DNA of 64,000 bases from Archangium gephyra (GTDB lineage: Bacteria; Myxococcota; Myxococcia; Myxococcales; Myxococcaceae). Within the stretch, counting starts at the first letter, position 1. Each line of letters begins with the position of its first letter. The notes under the pieces were generated by a model. It was not told where the DNA came from. It saw only the letters and a program-made list of their open reading frames with translations, and did no database searches. This document shows positions 46,595-54,728 of this stretch, one piece after another. The translations under genes and the position numbers were made by a program. Location: positions 8,580,501 through 8,644,500 of the forward strand of contig NZ_CP011509.1 of NCBI RefSeq assembly GCF_001027285.1, given 5' to 3'.

Positions 46595-47524
46595 ATGCGC
46601 GCACTCTCCTTCTTCCGCTCCGCCCTTGTCCTGCTCCTCCTGACCTCCGTTGCGGTGGCCCGGGAGCCCGACGCGAAGACAGAGATCAGGACCCTGTTGA
46701 TGTCGGACCACCCGGACCAGGCGACGAGCAACATCTACGTGTCCGGGCAGGTGTCCACCGTGCTGCGCTTCGAGCAGGAGTGCGATCCGGCCAGAACCAG
46801 GCTCCTGGGGTGGGAAGGCAAGTTCGAGCCCCCGCTCGTGGGCGGCAAGAAGGTGGTGCTGGAACCGCTGCGGGACCTCGGCGAGGACGAGCGGGTTCCA
46901 CTGCTCGTGACGCTCGCGGATGGGACCGAGTTCGCCTTCCTCGTGAGACCTCCGCGTCGTGAGACGTGGGGGTGGACGGACCTTCAAGTGAACGTCTTCA
47001 AGGACCACGAGAGCTACAACGCGGTGCTCTCGGCCCTCAACGACTCACGAAAGAGGGAGCTCGAGCTGCGGGAGGAACTCGAGCGCCTCAAGAAGGAAGA
47101 GAACTCGGTGGACCACGCCTTCGCCACGCTTCTCGTCAATGGTCAGGTGGAGAAGACGCCTTTTCGTAGTGAGCAAGCCGCAATGCTGAAGGACGGGGAT
47201 ATGGACATCATGGTCGAGGTCTTCTCAGGTCCAGGGAAGGCAGCGGCCTTGATTCGCCTGACCAACACGTACAACGACGAGCCGTGGAGATTCATGCAGG
47301 CCCGGCTCACCTCCGACTCGACGCCCCAAACAACCCGACCCTTCGCGCTTCGCATGGAACGGGCCGAGCTCGTCCCCGGTCAATCGGGAAGAATCGCGGT
47401 GGTGGCGGACAAGAGCGCATTCATGTCAAAGGAGGGCCTTGTTGATCTGGCCCTGGAGATCTACCGCGAAGACGGGAACCGGCAGGTGCTCGTGAACCTG
47501 GATCACTCACTGATTCGCAAGTAG
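46595..47524 (+). CDS. DUF2381 (TIGR02268) exported protein
   Basis: The protein has 309 residues with a signal peptide ending SVAVAREP. The body fits the myxobacterial DUF2381 family: IYVSGQVSTVLRFEQEC, LLGWEGKFEPPLVGGKKVVLEP, FLVRPPRRETWGWTDLQVNVF, a charged coiled coil (LRDxELRxxLE-type, about 150-170), then MLKDGDMDIMVEVF and a beta-rich end. The family is almost confined to myxobacteria and often lies near Ser/Thr kinases, but none is adjacent here. Role unknown, envelope location likely. A lipoprotein gene follows 11 bases later. Confidence 0.85.
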   Translation: MRALSFFRSALVLLLLTSVAVAREPDAKTEIRTLLMSDHPDQATSNIYVSGQVSTVLRFEQECDPARTRLLGWEGKFEPPLVGGKKVVLEPLRDLGEDERVPLLVTLADGTEFAFLVRPPRRETWGWTDLQVNVFKDHESYNAVLSALNDSRKRELELREELERLKKEENSVDHAFATLLVNGQVEKTPFRSEQAAMLKDGDMDIMVEVFSGPGKAAALIRLTNTYNDEPWRFMQARLTSDSTPQTTRPFALRMERAELVPGQSGRIAVVADKSAFMSKEGLVDLALEIYREDGNRQVLVNLDHSLIRK

Positions 47525-47535
47525 AGGTGCTGTTC

Positions 47536-48033
47536 ATGCCCATGACCAAAGCGCTCTTCATCGGCTCCGTTGTTCTCCTCGGTACGTCCTCTGGCTGCAT
47601 GGCGACCAACGCCGGAGTGGTGGCTCTGCGGCCAGATGGAACCCCAGGTCCTCAGGACTGCCCAGAGGAGTCCAAGAAGGCAATGCGCTACATGAAGCTG
47701 CGCGTCGGAGACGCAGCATGGGTGGAGCTCGACGCGAACCAGATCAAATCAAAGCCCATCACGCTCTACGATGGGCCGATCGAGAGCATGCTGAAAAATG
47801 ACCTCGGGATACTCGAAGCCACTACCCGTCTGTACGGGCAGGTCTGGACGGGAGGCCCCCAGGTGGTCATCCGCTACTACGAGGCCCACCCGCCCGAGAG
47901 CGAGAAGGTGCCCATCTGCGCGGTGGCCCGGCTGAGCGAGAATCAGCTCCGGAAGCGGCCTGAATCGCTGCCAGGGACCGCCATCCTCGACTTCTCCATC
48001 TCGGGCGTGAACATCGTCGACTCGTTCCGCTGA
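47536..48033 (+). CDS. Predicted lipoprotein, unknown function
   Basis: I start at ATG 47536 (165 residues); GTG 47527 and ATG 47542 are alternatives. The lipobox is LGTSSGC, giving an acylated Cys near residue 21. Residues 40-160 have no known domain; Cys pairs and an Arg/Tyr-rich stretch (VVIRYYEAHPPE) suggest an exported binding protein. It follows the DUF2381 gene closely and is likely co-expressed. A 7-base stem lies just after the stop. Confidence 0.65.
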   Translation: MPMTKALFIGSVVLLGTSSGCMATNAGVVALRPDGTPGPQDCPEESKKAMRYMKLRVGDAAWVELDANQIKSKPITLYDGPIESMLKNDLGILEATTRLYGQVWTGGPQVVIRYYEAHPPESEKVPICAVARLSENQLRKRPESLPGTAILDFSISGVNIVDSFR

Positions 48034-48038
48034 GGGCT

Positions 48039-48056
48039 GGCGCGGCCTACCGCGCC
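48039..48056 (+). terminator. Short stem-loop after the lipoprotein gene
   Basis: GGCGCGG pairs with CCGCGCC around CCTA, six bases past the stop at 48033. There is no T tract, so it may terminate only weakly. The following 150 bases to 48205 hold no recognised feature beyond a weak ATCGT/ACGAT inverted repeat. Confidence 0.5.
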
Positions 48057-48205
48057 CCCTCCGCACCCAATGCCGCGTCCGTTGTCAGGATTTTCCGCGG
48101 CATTTCGTCCTTATGGGTAGCTGCCCGGCCGGAGATGCCGAACACGCACTGGTAATCGTCTGAAAAACGATCGCGGTTCAACTCCGCCCTAGGCCTTGGA
48201 AAAGG

Positions 48206-49452
48206 TCACCCAACCAAAACGGCGTCTCCACTCGGGCAGCGACTTTTCTCACTCCCCTCCCCCCCTCCGTGGCCGAGCAACCGCACCCCCTCCAGGGCGC
48301 GCTGCAGGTCGGCCCAGAGGTCCTCGGGGCTCTCCAGTCCCACGCTGACCCGGAGCATGCCCGCGGAGATGCCACTGGCCTCGCGGAGCTTCTCGTCCAC
48401 CACACGGTGCGTGAGGCTCGCCGGGTGCTGGATGAGCGAGTCCACCGAGCCGAGGCTCACCGCCGGCGTGAGCAGCTCCACCCGCTCCATCACCTGGGCC
48501 GCCGCCTTCGCGCCTCCCACCACCTCGAAGGACAGCAGGCACCCGGGCCCGCGCATCTGCCGCCCGAGGAGGCCCTCGGCGTCCCCCCGGGGAGTCCCGG
48601 GTACCACGTGCGCGACACGGCCGGGTGCGAGGCCAGCCGCTTCGCGAGGAACATGGCGCCGCGCTGCGACTCGCGGACACGCACGGGCAGCGTCGCGAGG
48701 CCCCGGTGCAGCATGTAGCCCGCCTCGGGGTGGAGCACGCCGCCGGTGGCGATGCGCACCTGGCGCAGCCTCGCCGCCCAGCCCGCGTTCGTGGCCACCA
48801 CTCCGCCCATGACGTCGCCGTGCCCCCCGAGGAACTTCGTCGCGCTGTGCAGCACCAGCGAGGCCCCGAGCGCCAGCGGGTTCTGCAGCACGGGCGTGGC
48901 GAAGGTGGAGTCCACCAGCACCGGCACCTCGCCCGCCTGCGCCACCACCCGGGCGATGTCGATGAGCGCCAGCGTGGGGTTGGCCGGCGTCTCCACCACC
49001 ACGAGCGCCGTGTCCGGACGCAGCGCCCTGCTCACGTGGTGCGGATGCGTCCAGGTGACCTCCACGCCCAGCAGGCCGCTGTCCAGCAGATGGTCCGTGC
49101 CGCCGTAGACGGGACGGCACGCCACCACGTGCTTGCCGCCCTGGCGCGCCGCGAGCAGCACCGCCGTCAGCGCGGCCATGCCCGAAGCAAAGGCCACCGC
49201 CTCCTCGGCTCCCTCCAACGCGGCCAGCGCCTTCTCGAAGCGCACCACGGTGGGGTTGTGCAGCCGGGCATAGATGGGGTTGTCGCGCAGGGGACCTCCC
49301 TGGGCGAGCGCGTCGAAGCACTCGCCAATGCCTCCCATGCTGCCCACGGGATAGGTGGTGGAGAGATCGATCGGCGGCGCATGGACACCGAGTCCGGCGA
49401 GATCCTCCCGGCCAGAGTGGACCGCACGCGTTTCGAAACCGGGCTTCTTCAT
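48206..49452 (-). pseudogene. PLP-dependent cystathionine gamma-synthase/lyase family, one frame break
   Basis: From ATG 49452 the sequence gives the family pattern: GFETRAVHSG, the PLP-binding ASGMAALTAVLLAA region, VYGGTDHLLD, VETPANPTL and Lys206 of LHSATKFLGGHGD. At 48583-48588 (a run of six C) the frame slips; the continuation in another frame reads LLGRQMRGPGCLLSFEVVGG, VSLGSVDSLIQHPASL and a normal C-terminus to 48206. One added base repairs it. The intact enzyme would act in trans-sulfuration: gamma-lyase or gamma-synthase, not decided. It is a real gene damaged by mutation or by a sequencing error. Confidence 0.85.
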
Positions 49453-49580
49453 CCGAATTTCCTCCCGTCCAAAGGGCACGGGAAGAAATTACGCATCCCT
49501 CCGGCGAAGAGACATCGAATAGGCTGCGGAACCATTCGGCACAACGGGCAGGAGACCGAATTGGCTTCGGCGGAAGCCCG

Positions 49581-50783
49581 TCACTGCCGCAAGGGCAGCA
49601 ACAGGGTGAACCGGGTTCCGCGCCCCGGCTCCGACTCGACCGAGATGGAGCCATTGTGGTTCTCCACCACCTTGCGGCAGATGGCCAGACCGATGCCCTG
49701 CCCCGGGCTGTTCGGATCCAGCTTCTTCAGCGCCTCGAACACGTAGTCGCTGTAGCGGTTGTCGAACCCCATCCCGTTGTCCGCGAAGATGATCCGCGCG
49801 AAGTCGGTGTAGTGGTACCTGCCCGTGTTCGCCCGGTAGGTGTTGTGCTGGATCAGGCGGCACTCGATGTCGATGCGCGGGCTCACCTCGGGCCTGCGGA
49901 ACTTCACCGAGTTGTCGATCAACTGGAAGAACAACATCATCAGCTGCCGGCGCCGGCCCTGGAGCATGGGGAGCGGCTCGCAGTGCAGCTCCATTCCCAT
50001 CCCCGCCCTCTCGGTCACGAGCTGCCGGGCGCCGCCCACCACCTCTCCCAGCTCCACGTCCTCGAGCGGCTCCTGGGTGTCGTCCAGCGACACGAACTCC
50101 TGGAGCGCCATCACCAGCTGCTCCATCCTCGCGCTCTGGACCTTGATCCGCTCCAACGAGCGCTGGCCCGTCGCCGACAGCACCTCGCGGTCCTGCTGGG
50201 TGAAGAGACTCGAGAACATGGAGAGCTTGCGGATGGGCTCTCGCAGATCATGCGACAGGATGGTGCTGATGCGGGTGAGCTCCTGGTTCTTCTGCTCCAG
50301 CCGGCTGAGCTTCTGGTCGAGCGCCCGGGCATGCAGCTCCAGCTCCTGCCGGGCCCGGCTCAGCTCCTCGTTGTTGCGCAGCGCCTCTTCCGCCATCCGC
50401 TTCGCCGCCAGCAGCTCGTCCTCGTACTTGCCGCGGTTGCGCACCGGGATGAGCGCGCACTGATTGAGGCTTCCCCCCTCGCGCTCCTTGCGGACGGCGT
50501 TGAGGAGCACGGGGATGCTTTCCCCGCTCCTGGAGCGCAGCGAGAGGAAGATCTCCTCCGCCTTGCCCTGCATCCGGATCATCGGGAAGAGATGCGTCTG
50601 GTAGAACATGCGGCTGGCCAGCGTCAGGAGCGACTCCACGCGGCTGCCCACCAGCTCTCCCGAGGCGTACCCCAGCAGGTCCGCCAGCGTGGCGTTGACG
50701 GCCACGAGGGCACCGTCATCGGTGAACGAGAAGAAGCCACAGGGCGCGGTGTTCAACGAGTCGTCCACGGGGTGCGTCGCCAA
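49581..50783 (-). CDS. PAS-domain histidine kinase, partner of the RsbQ-type hydrolase
   Basis: I choose TTG 50783 (AGGGAAG upstream), giving 400 residues. Residues 10-120 are a PAS domain (APCGFFSFTDDGALVAVN, LADLLGYASGELVG). A coiled coil (LARQELELHARALDQKLSRLEQK-type, about 140-175) leads to the phospho-acceptor motif SHDLREPIRKL and a C-terminal ATPase with N box (LIDNSVKF), FADNGMGFDNRYSDYVFE and GIGLAICRKVVENHNG. No membrane segment is present, so it is a cytoplasmic sensor. It follows the hydrolase by 20 bases; RsbQ makes or modifies a ligand for a PAS domain in Bacillus, which suggests the same here with a kinase output. No adjacent response regulator exists. Confidence 0.85.
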   Translation of the reverse strand: MATHPVDDSLNTAPCGFFSFTDDGALVAVNATLADLLGYASGELVGSRVESLLTLASRMFYQTHLFPMIRMQGKAEEIFLSLRSRSGESIPVLLNAVRKEREGGSLNQCALIPVRNRGKYEDELLAAKRMAEEALRNNEELSRARQELELHARALDQKLSRLEQKNQELTRISTILSHDLREPIRKLSMFSSLFTQQDREVLSATGQRSLERIKVQSARMEQLVMALQEFVSLDDTQEPLEDVELGEVVGGARQLVTERAGMGMELHCEPLPMLQGRRRQLMMLFFQLIDNSVKFRRPEVSPRIDIECRLIQHNTYRANTGRYHYTDFARIIFADNGMGFDNRYSDYVFEALKKLDPNSPGQGIGLAICRKVVENHNGSISVESEPGRGTRFTLLLPLRQ

Positions 50784-50803
50784 GACTGCTTCCCTACGAG
50801 GCC

Positions 50804-51619
50804 TCAGGACAGGGAGGCCTGCTCCAGGTAGTCCTTGATGAGGGAGATAGTCTCCTCGGGAGCGCTCATGTGCGGACAGTGTCCCGTGGCACGAGTGATC
50901 CGCAGCGTGCTGCGCGCCAGGTTCCGGTGGAGATACTCGCCCACCTGCCTGGGGGCAATCAGATCCTCGGAGCACTGGATGATGAGGGAGGGCACCGTCA
51001 GCTTGGGCAGATCCTTGCGGTTGTCGGAGAAGAACGTCACCTCCGCGAACCGCCGGGCGATGGTCGGATCCGTGGAGCAGAAGCTCTCCGTCAGCTCCTG
51101 GTTCAGCTCCGGCCGGTCTGGCCTGTTCATCACCATGGGCGCCAGGAAGTTCGCCCAGCCGATGTAGTTCTTGTCCATCGTCTGCAGCAGCTCCTCGATG
51201 TCCTGCCGCTCGAAGCCGCCCACGTAGCCGGGAGCCTCGTTGAGGTAACGGGGCGAGGGACTCACGAAGACGAGCCGATGGAAGCGCTCGGGCTCGCGGA
51301 TGGCGGCCAGCAGTCCGATCATGCTGCTCACCGAGTGCCCGACGAAGATGACGTCCTTCAGGTCGAGCGCCTGGCAGATGTCGAGGATGTCCTCCGCGTA
51401 GCCGTTCAGACTGGAGTAACGCTCGCGGTTGTACGCGCGAAGGTCCGACCTGCCCGAGCCGACGTAGTCGAACAGGACGACCCGGTAGTCCGCCTCGAAG
51501 GCCGGGGCCACGAAGCGCCACATGTGCTGATCGCAGCCGAAGCCATGCGCGAAGAGCAGGGTCTGGGTTCCCCGTCCCCTCACCTGGACGTTGTTGCGCG
51601 AGAGGATGTCCTGGGCCAT
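50804..51619 (-). CDS. rsbQ: RsbQ-type alpha/beta hydrolase
   Basis: The protein has 271 residues, close to B. subtilis RsbQ, and strongly resembles it by eye ([58 protein letters not shown]). The triad Ser96 (VGHSVSS), Asp219 (SEDLI) and His247 (TGHCPH) has the positions known from RsbQ. In Bacillus RsbQ activates the PAS-containing phosphatase RsbP during energy stress, probably by producing a hydrophobic ligand. Here the next gene is a PAS histidine kinase, so the output differs. The hydrolase probably comes first and is transcribed with the kinase. Confidence 0.88.
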   Translation of the reverse strand: MAQDILSRNNVQVRGRGTQTLLFAHGFGCDQHMWRFVAPAFEADYRVVLFDYVGSGRSDLRAYNRERYSSLNGYAEDILDICQALDLKDVIFVGHSVSSMIGLLAAIREPERFHRLVFVSPSPRYLNEAPGYVGGFERQDIEELLQTMDKNYIGWANFLAPMVMNRPDRPELNQELTESFCSTDPTIARRFAEVTFFSDNRKDLPKLTVPSLIIQCSEDLIAPRQVGEYLHRNLARSTLRITRATGHCPHMSAPEETISLIKDYLEQASLS

Positions 51620-51827
51620 GGGCTTCGAAACCCGGAGAGACGTGTCTTCACGGTGGAGCATGACTTCATGCGTTACCGGTTGAGCGCGCTCCCCACCAGG
51701 GCCGATGGCGGCTTCGCCGGACCCGCCCCGGCTTTCTGTTCGGTGGACTGGAATTCCGTCCGGAACGGGTTCGAAGTTCGACACTTCAGCCGGGCGAATC
51801 CACCCCGAACGGAATACGGTTCCATAC

Positions 51828-52382
51828 ATGGAAGGAACCTCGAAACTGGACCCCATCGACTTCGCCATCCTGGAGGCGCTGCAGAAGAACGCGCGGCTGT
51901 CGAACAAGGAGCTGGCCGCCGAGGTGGGGCTCGCGCAGTCGAGCTGTCTGGCGCGGGTGACGCGGCTGCGCGAGGCGGGCGTGCTCAAGTCCTTCCACGC
52001 CGAGGTGGACCCCCGCGCGGTGGGCATCGGGCTGCAGGCGATGATCGCCGTGCGGTTGCGGCAGCACTCGCGGGAGATGGTGGAGGAGTTCCGCCACCAC
52101 GCGCTCTCGCTGCCGCAGGTGCTGGCCGTCTACCACGTGGCCGGAGCCAACGACTTCCTCGTGCACGTGGCGGTGCGGGACGCGGACCACCTGAGGGACC
52201 TGGGCATGGACGCCTTCACCACCCGGCCCGAGGTGGCGCACCTGGAGACGTCCCTCATCTTCGAGTACGTCCGCAGCCCCGGGCTTCCGCTCTACGGGCC
52301 CAAGGGAGCCGAGCAGCGCGCGGCCCCCAGTGCCGGGCCCGTCAAGCGCTCCCGCAAACGGTCCAGAGCAGCCGCTCGATGA
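51828..52382 (+). CDS. Lrp/AsnC-family transcriptional regulator
   Basis: The protein has 184 residues from ATG 51828. A helix-turn-helix ([40 protein letters not shown]) is followed by an AsnC ligand-binding (RAM) domain ([35 protein letters not shown]). A basic, disordered C-terminal tail of about 25 residues ([12 protein letters not shown]) is uncommon in the family. The gene is divergent from the RsbQ gene. The intergenic sequence has short inverted repeats (TTCCG-TC-CGGAA at 51754-51765) that could be a site for this regulator. Its 3' end overlaps holA, on the other strand, by 41 bases. Confidence 0.88.
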   Translation: MEGTSKLDPIDFAILEALQKNARLSNKELAAEVGLAQSSCLARVTRLREAGVLKSFHAEVDPRAVGIGLQAMIAVRLRQHSREMVEEFRHHALSLPQVLAVYHVAGANDFLVHVAVRDADHLRDLGMDAFTTRPEVAHLETSLIFEYVRSPGLPLYGPKGAEQRAAPSAGPVKRSRKRSRAAAR

Positions 52383-53658
52383 CGAGCTTGCCGCTCGCGG
52401 AGGACTTGAGGGCCAGGTCCGCGTCGGCGCACGCCACCAGCGCGTCGAGCAGCTCGCGCCGCTTGTAGCGCGCCGCCCCCTGCATCGCGAGGAACGCCGC
52501 GTACGGGTGCGGGGCCTTGCCCTTGGCCGCCTTGGCCTCCTCCTCGACCCGGGGGAACACCCGCGACTTGAAGTCCGGGTACGAGCGCGGCAGCGAGCCT
52601 CCCGCGTACTTCTCCAGCCGCTCGTGGTTCTCCAGCATTCCGCGCGTGATGGAGGCCACCGCGCCCAGCAGCTGCAGGCCGTGCACGCCCTGCCCCATCG
52701 CGTCCATCGTGTAGTCCAGCGCCGCCTTGAAGTTGCGGTTCTGCAGCGCCTCGGACAGCTCGAAGAACTCCTCCTCGCGCGTGTGCGCCACCAGCAGTGC
52801 CACGTCCTGGGCCTCGATCGTCGGGCCCTGCGCGTACGTGGCCAGCTTCTCCAGCTCCGATTGCAGGAGCCGCACGTTGCCGCCGATGCGCTCCTTGAGC
52901 TGCTCCGCCGCGCCCTTGCCCAGCTTCTTCTTGAAGGGCCGCAGGAACTCCTCGGCGAGTGGCTCGAGCTCGAAGTCCTTGTGGCGCGCCGCCACCTTGC
53001 GCTCGACGACGCGGCCCTTCTCCGCCGCCAGCTTCACCAGCGGATTCTTCGCGTCCACCTCCGAGGCCGCCAGCACCAGCGCGTGCCCCGAGGGTACGCC
53101 CTTCTGGAACAGCTCCAGCAGCGCGCTCGCGTCACCCTCGGGCGCGGAGATGCGCTCCTCGCGGCAGAACGTGGCCACCTCCTTGAGGAAGACCAGGTCC
53201 GCCTCGGCGAGGTCCACGTTCAGCTCGTCCTTCCACTGGTCCACCGACGGCGCGCCCGGAGCCCCCGGGTCGAGCTGATCCGCGCCCCACCCCGCCCGCG
53301 CCGCCAGCGCCAGCAGCCGCCGCGCGCCCTCCTTGCGCTTGCCCGCCTTCCACGCCTCGCGCGCCTTGCCCAACGCGTCCCCGCGGCCCTTCTTGGGCGC
53401 GAGGAACTCCGGGTCGCGCACCAGCACCACCTTGCGCCCGGGGAAGAGCGGCAACGTGGCCAGCTCCTGCGCCACCTCGCGCGGCGAGCCCGCGTCCAGC
53501 ACCGCGAAGTTCAACCCCGCCGACGCGTCCGGCAGCAGCACCTTCACCAGGTCGTCCGCGCCCCGGCGCACCAGGTACTCCTCGCCCCACAGCAGGTAGA
53601 GCGGCGCCACCTTGCCGGCCTTCGCCTCGTCCAGCACGTCCTCGATGTCCGCGCTCAT
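52342..53658 (-). CDS. holA: DNA polymerase III delta subunit
   Basis: The protein has 438 residues, starting at ATG 53658, which overlaps the holB stop by 4 bases; the longer frame upstream is an accidental extension into holB. It fits the DNA polymerase III delta family: LYLLWGEEYLVRRGADDLVK, ELATLPLFPGRKVVLVRDPEFL, ELKERIGGNVRLLQSELEKLATYA and the C-terminal collar (EEEFFELSEALQNRNFKAAL). An insertion of about 100 residues in the middle (AWKAGKRKEGARR, VDQWKDELNVDLAEAD) lengthens it over E. coli delta. It opens the sliding clamp in the clamp loader. Adjacent holA-holB is a rare but known arrangement. Confidence 0.9.
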   Translation of the reverse strand: MSADIEDVLDEAKAGKVAPLYLLWGEEYLVRRGADDLVKVLLPDASAGLNFAVLDAGSPREVAQELATLPLFPGRKVVLVRDPEFLAPKKGRGDALGKAREAWKAGKRKEGARRLLALAARAGWGADQLDPGAPGAPSVDQWKDELNVDLAEADLVFLKEVATFCREERISAPEGDASALLELFQKGVPSGHALVLAASEVDAKNPLVKLAAEKGRVVERKVAARHKDFELEPLAEEFLRPFKKKLGKGAAEQLKERIGGNVRLLQSELEKLATYAQGPTIEAQDVALLVAHTREEEFFELSEALQNRNFKAALDYTMDAMGQGVHGLQLLGAVASITRGMLENHERLEKYAGGSLPRSYPDFKSRVFPRVEEEAKAAKGKAPHPYAAFLAMQGAARYKRRELLDALVACADADLALKSSASGKLVIERLLWTVCGSA

Positions 53659-54683
53659 CGCCCCTCCAGCAGCTCGATGAGCATCCGCTCCAGCTGCAGC
53701 CTCGGCGCCGCGTTGCGCTCCACGATGGTCGCCCTCGTCTTCTCCAGCAGCGCGTGCCGGCGGTGCAGCACCGTCTCGTGCGTGCGCGCCGCCACCTCCT
53801 GCGCCAGCGGGAGCAGGTCCTGGTTGGCCAGCCGCTCCACGCCCGCCTTCGCCAAGGACACGTCCCGCGTCCACATGGAGAGGATGGAGAGCGCCTGCTC
53901 GGCCTCCTCGCGCGAGGCCCCGAACGTCTCGGCCCAGCGCAACAGGGCGCCCACCTCGCCGGGCTTGAGGGCCTCGAAGCCGCTGATGACGTCCTTGCGC
54001 GCCGCGAGCGCATCGAGGTCCAACGCCAGGGCCCGTCCCAGGCTGCCGCCGGCCATCACCGCCGCGAGCTCCGCCGTCTGGGCGTCCAGCTTGCGCTCCT
54101 TCTGGAGCCGCTCGGCGACGAGCGCCACGGGCAGCGGGCCGAAGTGCACCTTGCTGCAGCGGCTGCGGATGGTGGGCAGCATCTTGTCCGGCGCCGAGGC
54201 CAGGAGGATGAGCGTGGTGTCCGAGGGCGGCTCCTCGAGCGTCTTGAGGAAGGCGTTCTGCGCCTGCGGGTTCATCATGTGCGCATCCACCACGATGGCC
54301 ACCTTGCGCTTGGACTCGAGCCCGCGCAGGGTGATGCGCTCGAGCAGCCCGCGGATCTGCTCCACGCGGATTTCGCGGCTGGGCGTGCCCTGGATGTCCG
54401 AGCGCCCCGCGAGCCCCCGCTCGACGCGCTGGGCATCGGGCATGAGCCAGGAGACGTCCGGGTGGGCGCCCTTGGAGATGCGGGTGCAGCTGGAGCAGGT
54501 GCCACAGCCCTCATTGGGCTTCTCCGGACACGTGAGGGCCTGGGCAAGCCCCACGGCGGCGAGCTCCTTGCCGACGCCCTCGGGCCCGGCGAAGAGATAG
54601 GCGTGATGAACGGAGCCGCCGCGCAGCGCCGAGAGGAGCGCGTCGATGGCGCGAGGCTGTCCGACGACCGAGGCCAACGTCAT
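53655..54683 (-). CDS. holB: DNA polymerase III delta' subunit
   Basis: The protein has 342 residues. N-terminal clamp-loader ATPase-like domain: VGQPRAIDALLSAL, AYLFAGPEGVGKELAAVGLAQAL, the zinc-binding CGTCSSCTRI motif, HPDVSWL, then KVAIVVDAHMMNPQAQNAFLKTLEEPP and the arginine-sensor region TIRSRCSKV. As in delta', the P-loop (GPEGVGKE) is degenerate and the subunit probably does not hydrolyse ATP. It is the stator of the clamp loader. Its stop overlaps holA. Confidence 0.92.
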   Translation of the reverse strand: MTLASVVGQPRAIDALLSALRGGSVHHAYLFAGPEGVGKELAAVGLAQALTCPEKPNEGCGTCSSCTRISKGAHPDVSWLMPDAQRVERGLAGRSDIQGTPSREIRVEQIRGLLERITLRGLESKRKVAIVVDAHMMNPQAQNAFLKTLEEPPSDTTLILLASAPDKMLPTIRSRCSKVHFGPLPVALVAERLQKERKLDAQTAELAAVMAGGSLGRALALDLDALAARKDVISGFEALKPGEVGALLRWAETFGASREEAEQALSILSMWTRDVSLAKAGVERLANQDLLPLAQEVAARTHETVLHRRHALLEKTRATIVERNAAPRLQLERMLIELLEGR

Positions 54684-54728
54684 GGCGCGTGTATCCCCGC
54701 TCGGAGCGTCCCCGTCAACTCTCAGGGG

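Noticed and set aside
48066-48205. A small RNA with an ATCGT/ACGAT hairpin
   Set aside because: The stem is only five bases and is not followed by a T tract; no promoter is visible.
49453-49580. Possible SAM riboswitch upstream of the gamma-lyase gene
   Set aside because: The conserved core and stems of SAM-I or SAM-II riboswitches are not seen.
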